Origin: Sphingomonas bisphenolicum
GTDB taxonomy: Bacteria; Pseudomonadota; Alphaproteobacteria; Sphingomonadales; Sphingomonadaceae
Direction: 5' to 3'
Length of the DNA stretch: 64,000 nt
NCBI RefSeq assembly: GCF_024349785.1
Contig: NZ_AP018818.1
Location: forward strand, 62,001 to 126,000
The position numbers and the translations under genes are program-made. Positions 16,316 to 24,618 of this stretch are shown in pieces. The number at the start of each line of letters is the position of its first letter. Position 1 is the first letter of the stretch. The notes under the pieces were generated by a model that saw only the letters and a list, made by a program, of their open reading frames with translations, made no database searches and was not told the origin of the DNA.

Positions 16316-17479
16316 TTAGAAGGAACGCGGCAGGCCGAGGCTTTCGGCAATCGTGTTGCGCACCATCTCGTTGCTGATCGGCGTCATCCGCAAGATGCGG
16401 TGATCGCGCCAGTAACGCTGCATGTCGGTCTCCGCCGAATAGCCCATGCCGCCCAATATCTGGATGCCGAGGTCCGCGGCCTTCACCGCATTTTCGGTCG
16501 CCACCATCTTGAGCATGTTCGCCTCTACGCCGCACGGCATTCCGTTGGCCTGCATCCAGGCGACATTGTTGAGTAGCAATTCGGTCGTCTTCTGCCAGGT
16601 CGCGATGTCGGCGACGTAGTGCTGCAGGATCTGGAACCGGCCGATGATGCCGCCGAACGCCTTGCGTTGCAGCATATATTCCAGCGCGTCTTCCAGCACC
16701 CCGTCGATCGCACCCAGGCATTGCGCGCCGACCATGATCCGCTCATTGTTGAGCGTGGGCAGCATCGCGTACCAAGCCTGTCCGGGTTCCCCAAGCACAT
16801 CCTCGTCGGGGACGAAGACATCCTCATAATGGACTTCGCACGATCCCATGGCGCGCATGCCGAGCTTGGGCAGGAGCGAGGCGGTGATGCCGGGCGACTT
16901 GGCATCGACGAAGAACATGGTGAGGCCATGATGCTTCTTTTCGACAGTCTTGTCGGTGCGGGCGAGGACGAGCAGTCTGTCGGCCGCCTTGGCGCCGGTC
17001 GTCCACATCTTGGCGCCGTTCAGCTTCCAGCCGCCCTCCACCTTTTCTGCGTGGGTCTTCATCGCGCCCAGAACGTCGGTGCCGCCGTCGGGTTCGGTCA
17101 TGGACAGCGAAACGCGCAACTTGCCCTGCGCCATGGGGCGCAGCCAGCGATTTTTCTGTTCCTCCGTGCCGACCGCGCCGATCGTCTTCGCGCCGCCGAA
17201 GGAGGTGAGGCCCCATACCCACAGCAGGCCGCCGGCCGTCCGCGCGAATTCACGGGCGAAGATCATCTGCATCATGACGTCGCCGCCCAGCCCGTCATAT
17301 TCCTCGGGAATGCCTATCCCGAAAAATCCCTGTTCGGCGATCTTGTCCCACAGCGCATAGGGATAATTTTCTTCGTCGGCCTCCAGCGCGCGCATCCAGT
17401 CCTTGGGCGCTTCCGCATCGACCCAGCGGCGGACGATATCCCTGAACGCCTGCTGTTCCTCGGTGAGTGAAAAATCCAT
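16316..17479 (-). CDS. Acyl-CoA dehydrogenase
   Basis: 387 residues, normal length. It shows the FAD-binding SMTEPDGGTDV, the WTTGAKAAD strand region, the GMRAMGSCEVHYEDVFVP segment and the C-terminal QILGGMGYSAETDMQRYWRD. It oxidises an acyl-CoA to the enoyl-CoA and hands electrons to ETF. It is the first gene of a six-gene minus-strand operon (to 13278) and has the CCTATC dyad centred about 62 bases upstream of its start. Confidence 0.92.
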   Translation of the reverse strand: MDFSLTEEQQAFRDIVRRWVDAEAPKDWMRALEADEENYPYALWDKIAEQGFFGIGIPEEYDGLGGDVMMQMIFAREFARTAGGLLWVWGLTSFGGAKTIGAVGTEEQKNRWLRPMAQGKLRVSLSMTEPDGGTDVLGAMKTHAEKVEGGWKLNGAKMWTTGAKAADRLLVLARTDKTVEKKHHGLTMFFVDAKSPGITASLLPKLGMRAMGSCEVHYEDVFVPDEDVLGEPGQAWYAMLPTLNNERIMVGAQCLGAIDGVLEDALEYMLQRKAFGGIIGRFQILQHYVADIATWQKTTELLLNNVAWMQANGMPCGVEANMLKMVATENAVKAADLGIQILGGMGYSAETDMQRYWRDHRILRMTPISNEMVRNTIAESLGLPRSF

Positions 17480-17533
17480 CGTCGTTCCCGTTAGTGGTGC
17501 CGCCGACTAAGCGCCCGTGCGACGCATTGCGAA

Positions 17534-17549
17534 CCTATCCAACTATAGG
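17534..17549. promoter_or_regulatory. Lux-box-like dyad, site D
   Basis: CCTATC-CAAC-TATAGG: one of five copies of the CCTATC-N4-GATAGG motif in this window. It is centred about 62 bases upstream of the acyl-CoA dehydrogenase start at 17479. One base of the right arm differs from consensus. Candidate binding site of the LuxR-type regulator at 34306-36987. Confidence 0.5.
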
Positions 17550-17592
17550 GGAAGCCGTCGGCGCAAGCCGGGCTACCCGTCGGCCACTATCT

Positions 17593-17730
17593 TCAACCGA
17601 TCGGGAAAGGCGCGTGTTCGATAGGGTCGTCTTTGCCGTCGACGATATAGATGGATATGCTCGGCATCACGCGTTGCCCGCGCCCGGTAGAGAAATAGTT
17701 GCCCATGCTGCCGCCAATAGCGACGACCAT
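17593..17730 (-). CDS. Possible small protein, 45 residues, unrecognised
   Basis: An ATG-started frame in the 265-base gap between two operons reads MVVAIGGSMGNYFSTG... and ends ...HAPFPIG. Codon choice is G/C rich in third position like its neighbours, but no clear ribosome binding site precedes it and no family is recognised. It starts 14 bases after the stop of the SDR at 17745-18521 and might be the last gene of that operon or chance. Confidence 0.28.
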   Translation of the reverse strand: MVVAIGGSMGNYFSTGRGQRVMPSISIYIVDGKDDPIEHAPFPIG

Positions 17731-17744
17731 GAGGCGGACTCACA

Positions 17745-18521
17745 TCAGATAGATAATCCACCTTCGACCGGGATGACCGACCCGGTGACATAGGCGCCCG
17801 CGCGCGAAGCGAGATAGATGGCTGCGCCCGCCAGATCCTCGGGCGTGCCGACGCGGCCGCGGGGCACCATTGATTCCACCATCTTGCGCATCTCGTCGGA
17901 TGTGATGACGGTCATTTCGGATTCGAAGAATCCGGGCGCAATGACGTTGACGGTGATGTTGTCGCGGCCCAAGCGTTTGGCGAGGCCCTTCGCCATCCAG
18001 TGAATGGCGCTCTTCGACGCCTGATAGGCGTAGTTTTCCTTGGGGCCTACCTTGAGCGCGCCAACCGAACCGATGTTGATGATCGACGCGGGGCGTCCCG
18101 CCGTGCCGCCCGCGCGGAGCATAGGCAGGAATTTCCGAAGCGTGAAGAAGGGGGCCTTGAGGTTCAGGTCGATGACCGGATCCCATTCGTCCTCGCCATA
18201 ATCATCGATGGGCGCGTCTGCCATCGTCCCGGCGTTGTTGACGAGGATATGCACGGCCTGCTCCCGCACGGACACCGCAGCAACCAGAGCATCGATCCCG
18301 GCGAGCGTCGACAGATCCGCGACAAGGCCGGTGCAGCGACCGCCGGTCGTGGCGGAAATCTCTGCCGCCGCTGCCGTCACCTTGGCCTCGGTCCGTGCGC
18401 AGATATATACTTGGGCGCCCGCTGCGGCCAGGCCGGTCGCGATATGGCGGCCGATGCCGGCCGACCCACCGGTGACGACCGCGACACGGTCCTGTACCGA
18501 GAACAGCTCAGCCGCATTCAT
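17745..18521 (-). CDS. Short-chain dehydrogenase/reductase (SDR)
   Basis: 258 residues, classical SDR: TGGSAGIG near 17-24, NNAG, and catalytic Ser plus YQASK. It ends with the usual GSVIPVEGG strand. Its ATG overlaps the stop of the hydrolase gene by four bases. The protein is similar in layout to the SDR at 32312-33088 (both have INIGSV and a Y-x-A-S-K). Last confident gene of the extradiol dioxygenase operon 21124 to 17745. Confidence 0.88.
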   Translation of the reverse strand: MNAAELFSVQDRVAVVTGGSAGIGRHIATGLAAAGAQVYICARTEAKVTAAAAEISATTGGRCTGLVADLSTLAGIDALVAAVSVREQAVHILVNNAGTMADAPIDDYGEDEWDPVIDLNLKAPFFTLRKFLPMLRAGGTAGRPASIINIGSVGALKVGPKENYAYQASKSAIHWMAKGLAKRLGRDNITVNVIAPGFFESEMTVITSDEMRKMVESMVPRGRVGTPEDLAGAAIYLASRAGAYVTGSVIPVEGGLSI

Positions 18522-19258
18522 GCCAGGACTCCCGCGCCGGAGATTTTGAGAATGAGGTCGGTCGTGCCTTCCGGGTCGCCCACCAGCAAGGCGTGATCGC
18601 CCGGATGGTCATGGATGGTCCAGCCTAGTTCGCGCGCTCGGTCGTGCATCGCCGTCATCACCGTGACGGCGGCCGCGATATAGTCGACTGGACGGTTGAT
18701 CGTCTCGGCTCCCACGGGGATGACGCAGGCGGTCGCCTTCATCGGCTGATCCGACAGATTATCGAGCAGCCATTTTTCCCGTGCCGGGTCCATGAGATGG
18801 GGGTGGTCCTTGGCCGCGGCGCGCTGCATTTCGTGCACGCCCGACCCGACTGGGCCTTCGCCCGCCTCAAGCATCGCATCCAGCGCGGCGAGCTGGTCTT
18901 CGGGCACATAGCCCATGAGGGATGCGATCCGTTCCCCCGACCGGGGCACGATGGCGTCAAGATAGATGATGGAGGCGATCCGGTCGCCCACCTCGGCGAT
19001 CACGCCGGGCGCGACCGTGCCGGCATAGCTGTGCGCCACCAGAACGACGTCGCGCAGATCTTCATATTGGAAGACATTGGCAATATCGCGCACATGGGTC
19101 GCATTGCCGACATTGCGGCCGATCAGATGCTCACGCTCGCCAAAGCCGGTGAAGGTCGGCGTGTAGACCTTGTGGCCCTTGGCCTCCAGAATTTCGCGGA
19201 CATATTTCCATGTCCAGCCGCCCATGCCGCCGCCATGGAGAAGTAGGAATGTGGTCAT
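18518..19258 (-). CDS. Alpha/beta hydrolase, methyl-salicylate esterase/hydroxynitrile lyase branch
   Basis: 246 residues. The start at 19256-19258 puts LLLHGGGMGGWTW at the very N terminus, as in this branch. The nucleophile elbow is VAHSYAG, with Ala in place of the first Gly, also typical of the branch; HPGDHALLVGDP supplies the late His. It could hydrolyse an ester or a ring-cleavage product. It lies between the extradiol dioxygenase and an SDR gene. Confidence 0.82.
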   Translation of the reverse strand: MTTFLLLHGGGMGGWTWKYVREILEAKGHKVYTPTFTGFGEREHLIGRNVGNATHVRDIANVFQYEDLRDVVLVAHSYAGTVAPGVIAEVGDRIASIIYLDAIVPRSGERIASLMGYVPEDQLAALDAMLEAGEGPVGSGVHEMQRAAAKDHPHLMDPAREKWLLDNLSDQPMKATACVIPVGAETINRPVDYIAAAVTVMTAMHDRARELGWTIHDHPGDHALLVGDPEGTTDLILKISGAGVLA

Positions 19259-19263
19259 GACGA

Positions 19264-20220
19264 TCAGGCCTCCGCCGGTTCTGTGTTCTGGATAAATTCG
19301 GGGAATGGGTCGGGTCCCCACAGGAACATGCTGTCCTCCGGCGCATGGTTGGCGGCCGGCCAGTCGACATCATGCGGGATGAAGTCGATATCGGCCGAAT
19401 ATTCGCTGAAGCTGCCCCACGGATCGCGCACATAATAGAAATAATTGGCGCCCAGCACATGCTGGCCTAAACCCCAGTTCGGGCCATAGCCCGCGCGCGC
19501 CATGGTCGCGCCGCCCAGGCCCACTTCCATTACCGACCCCACGTCCCAGCTATTGTGATGCATGCCCCGTCGATCGGACAGGACGAGGGCCAGCAGATGA
19601 TGATCGCTGCCATGAGCGCCGTGGAGGAAGGCGACGGCCGGTTCGCTCTTGTCGGACAGGCGCAGGCCGAGCGTCTTTTCATAGAAGTCGATCGCTGCAT
19701 TCACGTCGGTCGTGAAGATCGCGAAATGCGAAAGGCGGCGAGGGTGAACCTTTGGCGCCTTGCTGTTGGGGATCGCGCCGGATTGGCCCGGCGCCGCGCT
19801 GACGAAGGTGAACTCGCTCTTTTCCGACGGCGTCGCCTTGTCGGCAACGCGGACATTGATCGGCAGGCCATCGAAGCCCGCGAACCAGATGCCGTCGGCC
19901 TCCGCGCCTTCGGGCGGTTCGATCCGGGTGACGCCGCAGCCGTCGAGATGGGCGGCGAAGGCATCCGCCTCGTCCGGATAGATGCCGAAGCTCAGATAGC
20001 GCAGCCGCTTGGCGTCACCGCCCTGGCTCACCACCGCCCAGCGATGCGGATTGTCGACCGCATAAAGTTCCAGCGTGTCATTCCGCTCGCGGACGTCGAG
20101 CCCGAAGAGCGTGTAGAATGTCCGCGCGGCTTCCAGATCGGGCACTTCGACCGCGAAATGATCGATGGAATGGACGCCCAAACTATTGGTGCGACGTCCC
20201 GACGGGCTGTTCTGGTTCAT
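19264..20220 (-). CDS. Type I extradiol (catechol 2,3-type) dioxygenase
   Basis: 318 residues with two VOC domains, as in catechol 2,3-dioxygenase and biphenyl-diol dioxygenase. The iron ligands in the second domain are readable: His165 (RRLSHF), His221 or His222 (GMHHNSWDV) and Glu273 (FSEYSADID). It should open a catechol or related diol ring next to the hydroxyls using Fe(II) and O2. Its neighbours, a hydrolase and an FAH-family protein, are the usual follow-up enzymes of meta cleavage. Substrate unknown. Confidence 0.88.
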   Translation of the reverse strand: MNQNSPSGRRTNSLGVHSIDHFAVEVPDLEAARTFYTLFGLDVRERNDTLELYAVDNPHRWAVVSQGGDAKRLRYLSFGIYPDEADAFAAHLDGCGVTRIEPPEGAEADGIWFAGFDGLPINVRVADKATPSEKSEFTFVSAAPGQSGAIPNSKAPKVHPRRLSHFAIFTTDVNAAIDFYEKTLGLRLSDKSEPAVAFLHGAHGSDHHLLALVLSDRRGMHHNSWDVGSVMEVGLGGATMARAGYGPNWGLGQHVLGANYFYYVRDPWGSFSEYSADIDFIPHDVDWPAANHAPEDSMFLWGPDPFPEFIQNTEPAEA

Positions 20221-20272
20221 CCTTCCCTCCTTGGCTGGCCGGGCACCGACGGAGCGGCGCCCGGCCTGTCGA

Positions 20273-21124
20273 TCATGCTGCCTTGATGGGGTTCACCAAC
20301 AGGCCGATTTTTTCGATTTCCACTTCGCACACATCGCCATCCTTCATGAACAGCGGTGGCTTGCGGGCAAGGCCGATGCCCGACGGGGTGCCCATAACCA
20401 GAACGTCGCCCGCTTCCAACGTGAAGCAGGTGGAGAGGAGGGCGACCGTATCGGCAACGTCGAACACCATGTCGGAGGTGTTCGCGCTCTGCACCACTTG
20501 GCCGTTGAGACGAGTTTCGATCTTGAGGCCGGCGCCGCCCGCAGGCAGTTCGTCGGCCGTCACCAGCCAAGGGCCAAAGGCGCCGGTGTCGTCGAAATTC
20601 TTGCCGACCGTCCACTGCGGCGTCTTGAGCTGATAGTCGCGGATCGAACCGTCGTTGAACACCGAATAGGCGACGATATGCGACAGCGCGTCGTCCTTGC
20701 TGATATCCTTGCCACCCTTGCCGACAACCGCGACCATTTCCGCCTCATAATCGAGTTGATCGGAACAGTTCGGCTTGATGATCGGCGCACCATGGCCGAT
20801 GAGGCTCGAATTGAAACGGCCGAATACCGTCGGGAATTCGGGTACGGTAAATCCGCCCTCAGCCGCGTGATCCTTATAGTTGAGACCCAGGCACAGTATC
20901 TTGGGCGCCTTGACGAGGGGCGGGAGGAAAGTGAGGTCTTCAATCTGCACGTCCTCGCCCTCTGCGCTGACTTTCGCGCCGGCGTCCGTCAGGGCGCTGC
21001 CGCCGCTGGCGATCAGTACATCCAGATCATAGAGGGCAGCGTCACCGAACAGCGCCTTGACGCCCGCGCCCGTGTCCACTGCCACACCGACCGCGCCATT
21101 CTTCGTTACCTTGGCCAACCGCAT
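20273..21124 (-). CDS. Fumarylacetoacetate hydrolase (FAH) family protein
   Basis: 283 residues. The metal site is visible as DYEAEMVAVVGK (Glu-x-Glu) with a preceding GLNYKDHA; the DTGAFGPWLVTADE and MGTPSGIG segments are standard. Members are hydrolases of acylpyruvates, hydratases, or decarboxylases of meta-cleavage pathways. The ATG at 21122-21124 has AGGAGG seven bases upstream and is preferred over a TTG two codons earlier. It heads the operon with the extradiol dioxygenase and is divergent from the GntR gene. Confidence 0.88.
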   Translation of the reverse strand: MRLAKVTKNGAVGVAVDTGAGVKALFGDAALYDLDVLIASGGSALTDAGAKVSAEGEDVQIEDLTFLPPLVKAPKILCLGLNYKDHAAEGGFTVPEFPTVFGRFNSSLIGHGAPIIKPNCSDQLDYEAEMVAVVGKGGKDISKDDALSHIVAYSVFNDGSIRDYQLKTPQWTVGKNFDDTGAFGPWLVTADELPAGGAGLKIETRLNGQVVQSANTSDMVFDVADTVALLSTCFTLEAGDVLVMGTPSGIGLARKPPLFMKDGDVCEVEIEKIGLLVNPIKAA

Positions 21125-21179
21125 ATGCAAACCTCCTGAGAATCTGTCCCACCGACTGAGCCTACGGCATGGGAGTGAA

Positions 21180-21193
21180 TGAAATATATTTCA
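21180..21193. promoter_or_regulatory. Perfect 14-bp AT-rich palindrome in FAH/GntR intergenic region
   Basis: TGAAATATATTTCA is identical on both strands and sits between the divergent FAH-family gene (starts at 21124) and the GntR gene (starts at 21253). Operators of FadR-class GntR proteins are short AT-rich palindromes in such positions, so autoregulation and control of the meta-cleavage operon are likely. Confidence 0.55.
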
Positions 21194-21252
21194 AGTTACA
21201 AAATACATCTTGCCGAATTGCCACGCGTGGCGAAGCTGATATAGTTGCTTTG

Positions 21253-21963
21253 ATGATCAAGAAGCTGAGCCTGACCGAACGCGCCTACCGGCAATTGCGC
21301 GACGATCTTCTGACCTGTCGGCTGGTGCCGGGCGCGAAAATCAACATCAAGGATATCACGGAAACGCAGGGCTTCAGTCTCGGGGCGGTGCGCGAAGCCC
21401 TGTCGCGGCTCACGTCCGAGGGTTTTGTGACGCAGGACGATGCGCGGGGTTTTCGGGTGACGCCGATATCGATCGGGGACTTGACCGATCTGGTCAGGGT
21501 CCGCGGCGAGATTGAAGGGCAATGTCTCCGGCGCGCCATCGAGAAGGGCGGCCTGGACTGGGAAGCCTCGATCGTCAGCGCGGCCCACAGGTTGAGCAAG
21601 ACCCCGACCCGCGATCCGCGGGAGGCGGCCCGTCTGAACGAGGATTATGCCGCCGCCCACGCGGCCTTCCACCACGCGCTGGTCGTGGCGTGCGACAGTC
21701 CATGGCTGCTCAAGATGCGCGACTGGCTCTATGCCCAGTCGGAGCGCTACCGTTATCTCACCGTACCCTTGGCTCGTGGCGACCGGGACTTGGTTCACGA
21801 ACATGCGCAGATCGTCGATGCGGCGCTTGCGCGGGACGCCGACCGCGCCGTGACGCTGCTGACGGACCATTTGATGGCCACAGCGCAGCTGTTGATCGAC
21901 CCGCAAAATGCGCGGGGCGGGACCGATGCCGAATGGACGGCTGGCGTGGATCGGGCCCCGTGA
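21253..21963 (+). CDS. GntR family regulator, FadR/FCD type
   Basis: 236 residues from the ATG at 21253. The winged helix spans about 5-70 (TERAYRQLRDDLLTCRLVPG, then SLGAVREALSRLTSEGFV). The C-terminal half is an all-helical FCD ligand domain with the metal-binding type Asp/His positions in NEDYAAAHAAFHHALV and VHEHAQIVDA. A start 84 bases upstream is open but would swallow the palindrome at 21180-21193. Divergent to the FAH/extradiol operon, which it probably represses until a pathway acid is present. Confidence 0.87.
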   Translation: MIKKLSLTERAYRQLRDDLLTCRLVPGAKINIKDITETQGFSLGAVREALSRLTSEGFVTQDDARGFRVTPISIGDLTDLVRVRGEIEGQCLRRAIEKGGLDWEASIVSAAHRLSKTPTRDPREAARLNEDYAAAHAAFHHALVVACDSPWLLKMRDWLYAQSERYRYLTVPLARGDRDLVHEHAQIVDAALARDADRAVTLLTDHLMATAQLLIDPQNARGGTDAEWTAGVDRAP

Positions 21964-21970
21964 TGCCATA

Positions 21971-22753
21971 TCAGCTCTGCCGGTTCTGACCGGTGCCACC
22001 GCCGCTGGCGGGCATCAGCATGTTGCTCATGCCGCCATCGACCAGCAGGTCGACGCCGCTGATATGGCCGGCATGGGGACCGATCAGAAACAGGATCGCC
22101 TGCGCGACATCCTCGGCCACGCCCAGCTTGCGCAGGGGAATATTGGCTTCCCGCTGATCCCGCCGCGACTGGTCCTTATATCCTGCAGCCGTCATCGGCG
22201 TGTAGGTGGGGCCGGGCGACGCCGTATTGCATCGGATACCGTCCGGACCCCATTCGATACTGAGCTGGCGTATCATCATCAGCAAAGCGGCCTTGCTGGA
22301 TGAATAGAAGCCAAGCCCGGGCGTAGGCTGGGTGGCCGACATGGACGCGGTCGCGACGAAAGCACCCTTGCTCTTCCTGAGGTGAGGATGCGCCGCCTTG
22401 CCCAGCAGCCAGGAAGAGCGCGTGTTGATGGCGAAGATGCGATCGAAATCGCCAATCGGCAGTTCGACCAGCGCGCCGCCCATGATGATGCCGGCATTGC
22501 TGATGACGGCGTCGATGCCGTCCATATGCGCGAGCGCCGCAGCCACGATCCGGTCGCCACAATCCGGTTCGGCCAGATCGACCACGCAGGTCGCCGCGGC
22601 GGGGCCGACGGCATCGGCCACCACCTGAAGATTGACCGCGTCGCGATCCGCGAGCAGCAACCGGTGTTCGCCCGGAATCACGGACCCGGCCGCCAGCAGC
22701 TCGGCGCAGGCCCTGCCGATGCCGCTTGCAGCACCCGTGATGATCACCCGCAT
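21971..22753 (-). CDS. Short-chain dehydrogenase/reductase (SDR)
   Basis: 260 residues. It starts almost directly with the cofactor motif (MRVIITGAASGIG), has SNAG in place of NNAG, and the catalytic YSSSK. The ATG at 22751-22753 has AGGGAGAG upstream and removes a frame-open tail of 40 codons. Follows the acyl-CoA ligase gene by 41 bases; probably a 3-hydroxyacyl-CoA or ring alcohol dehydrogenase. It ends 7 bases from the convergent GntR gene. Confidence 0.87.
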   Translation of the reverse strand: MRVIITGAASGIGRACAELLAAGSVIPGEHRLLLADRDAVNLQVVADAVGPAAATCVVDLAEPDCGDRIVAAALAHMDGIDAVISNAGIIMGGALVELPIGDFDRIFAINTRSSWLLGKAAHPHLRKSKGAFVATASMSATQPTPGLGFYSSSKAALLMMIRQLSIEWGPDGIRCNTASPGPTYTPMTAAGYKDQSRRDQREANIPLRKLGVAEDVAQAILFLIGPHAGHISGVDLLVDGGMSNMLMPASGGGTGQNRQS

Positions 22754-22794
22754 ATTACTCTCCCTACACTTCCATGGCGTCGACGCGCCATGCT

Positions 22795-24465
22795 TCACTC
22801 TTTCAGGCCCAGTTCGTCCATCAACGCGCCGCGCAGCTTGAACTTCTGGATCTTCGATGCCGACATCGGCCATTCGTCGATGAAACGGATATGCCGCGGA
22901 ACCTTGAAGGAAGCGAGGCGCTGGCGGGTGAAGGCGATAAGTTCCTCCGCTTCGACCTCGACCTCGCCTTCGCGTTCGACATAGGCGGCTGGAATTTCCG
23001 CCAGCCGCTCGTCCGGCAGCCCGACGACCTGCGCCAGGCGAACTGCCGGATGGGTGGCCAGCACTGCCTCGACCTCGGCGGCGGCGACGTTTTCCCCGCC
23101 CACTTTCAGCATATCCTTGAACCGGCCATGGAACATGACATGGCCGTGTTCGTCGATCGAGCCGATATCGGCGCTATGATACCAGCCTTCGGCGTCCAGC
23201 GCCTCCGCCGTCTTTTCCGGATCCTTGTAATAACCGTCGAACAGATTGTAGCCACGAATGAGAATTTCGCCGCGTTCGTTCACGCCCTTTTCCGCGCCGG
23301 TTTCGGGATCGACGATCTTCATCTCTATGCCGGCCAGGGGAAAGCCCAGCTTCTTGAAGCCCATTTCCGGGTCCATCGCATAGCCGCCGGTGGTGACGAT
23401 GCCGGTCGCCTCGGTCATGCCCATGGTGCCCACCTGCAGCATGTTCGGGGCCTTTTCCCGATAGGCCTCGCCCACGCGATCCGGCATGAAGGCGAAGCAG
23501 CTATTTTGCAGGCGCACCGACGACATGTCGGTCTTGGTCCAGTCGGGATGGGTGATCATGGCCTGATGGAATGTGACGAAGGGCAGGAACATCATCGTCA
23601 CCCCTTCATCCTCGATCTGCCGCAGACTCTCCCCGGCATCGAAATGCGGCTGGCCGATGAAGGTGCCGCCCACGTCCATCGCGCCCAGCATGCAGAGCAT
23701 GGCGGCGATATGGAACAGCGGCAGCGGCGACCAGGCGCGCTCGTCGGGCTGGAAAGACCAGCGATAGCGGGCGAGATTCGATGCCTCCCGGGTGACGGCC
23801 TCATGGCTGAGCAGGCACCCCTTGGGATTGGCCGACGTCCCCGACGTATAGAGGATCATCGCGGTGTCGCGGACCCTGACGGTCAGGCGGGACGCGTGAA
23901 TTTCCGCTTCCTCCACCTGCTGCACTGCCGCGTCGAAGGTCGCCTGATCGACGAAACCGGGGATAGAACGGCCGCCCAGCATGATGATCCGCTTGAGCAT
24001 GGGCGCGTCGGCAAGCGTAAGGGCAGAGGAATCGGCGGCTTTGGGCAGGTCGGGAAAAGCCTCCACCAGCCGGCGACCGAAATCGATATGCTCGCTAACC
24101 ATGTCATTGGTGATGATCGCCGCCAGATCGGCATTTTGCGCGACATAGGCCATTTCCGGCGCCTTGTATCGCGCGTTCATCAGCACCGAGACGGCGCCGC
24201 ACATCGCATTGGCGAACAGGGTTTCGACAAATTCGATGCTGGACGGCAACAGGATGCCGACATGGTCGCCGCGCCGGATGCCCAGCGCCTTCAGGCCGCG
24301 CGCGCGTTTCAGGACGCTTTGTACGACATCGTCATATGTCTTGCGTTCTCCCGGAAATACCAATGCTTCCTTGTCGGATGCCTTGTCCCACCCCTTTAGA
24401 AGCAGATCGCCCAGGGTGGTTGCAGAAATACGGAATGGGGCGCAATCTTCGCCTTGTGTGACCAC
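22795..24465 (-). CDS. AMP-forming acyl-CoA synthetase/ligase
   Basis: 556 residues of the ANL superfamily. The ATP loop reads YTSGTSANPKG, the hinge region HSADIGSIDEHGHVMFHGR is complete, and the catalytic Lys lies in SASKIQKFK near the C terminus. It activates a carboxylic acid to the CoA thioester through an adenylate. The start is a GTG with TAGGAG about 12 bases upstream; no ATG is close. It is divergent from the thiolase/FadB operon and shares the control region with site E. Confidence 0.9.
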   Translation of the reverse strand: MVTQGEDCAPFRISATTLGDLLLKGWDKASDKEALVFPGERKTYDDVVQSVLKRARGLKALGIRRGDHVGILLPSSIEFVETLFANAMCGAVSVLMNARYKAPEMAYVAQNADLAAIITNDMVSEHIDFGRRLVEAFPDLPKAADSSALTLADAPMLKRIIMLGGRSIPGFVDQATFDAAVQQVEEAEIHASRLTVRVRDTAMILYTSGTSANPKGCLLSHEAVTREASNLARYRWSFQPDERAWSPLPLFHIAAMLCMLGAMDVGGTFIGQPHFDAGESLRQIEDEGVTMMFLPFVTFHQAMITHPDWTKTDMSSVRLQNSCFAFMPDRVGEAYREKAPNMLQVGTMGMTEATGIVTTGGYAMDPEMGFKKLGFPLAGIEMKIVDPETGAEKGVNERGEILIRGYNLFDGYYKDPEKTAEALDAEGWYHSADIGSIDEHGHVMFHGRFKDMLKVGGENVAAAEVEAVLATHPAVRLAQVVGLPDERLAEIPAAYVEREGEVEVEAEELIAFTRQRLASFKVPRHIRFIDEWPMSASKIQKFKLRGALMDELGLKE

Positions 24466-24536
24466 GGATGTCCGCTCCTAAAAATGCCGGTCAGCTCTTG
24501 ATGGCGATCAGATTGCAGCCATCGCCTCTGTCTGCG

Positions 24537-24552
24537 CCTTTCGTTGGATAGG
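24537..24552. promoter_or_regulatory. Lux-box-like dyad, site E
   Basis: CCTTTC-GTTG-GATAGG, one mismatch from the CCTATC-N4-GATAGG consensus. It is centred about 74 bases before the thiolase start and about 80 bases before the divergent acyl-CoA ligase start, so it could serve both. Confidence 0.48.
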
Positions 24553-24618
24553 TGCAGCTTTGCCTTCCGGCTCCAAGAGCAAGGACAGAGATTTTGTATC
24601 ACTGGTCGGGAATTCACG

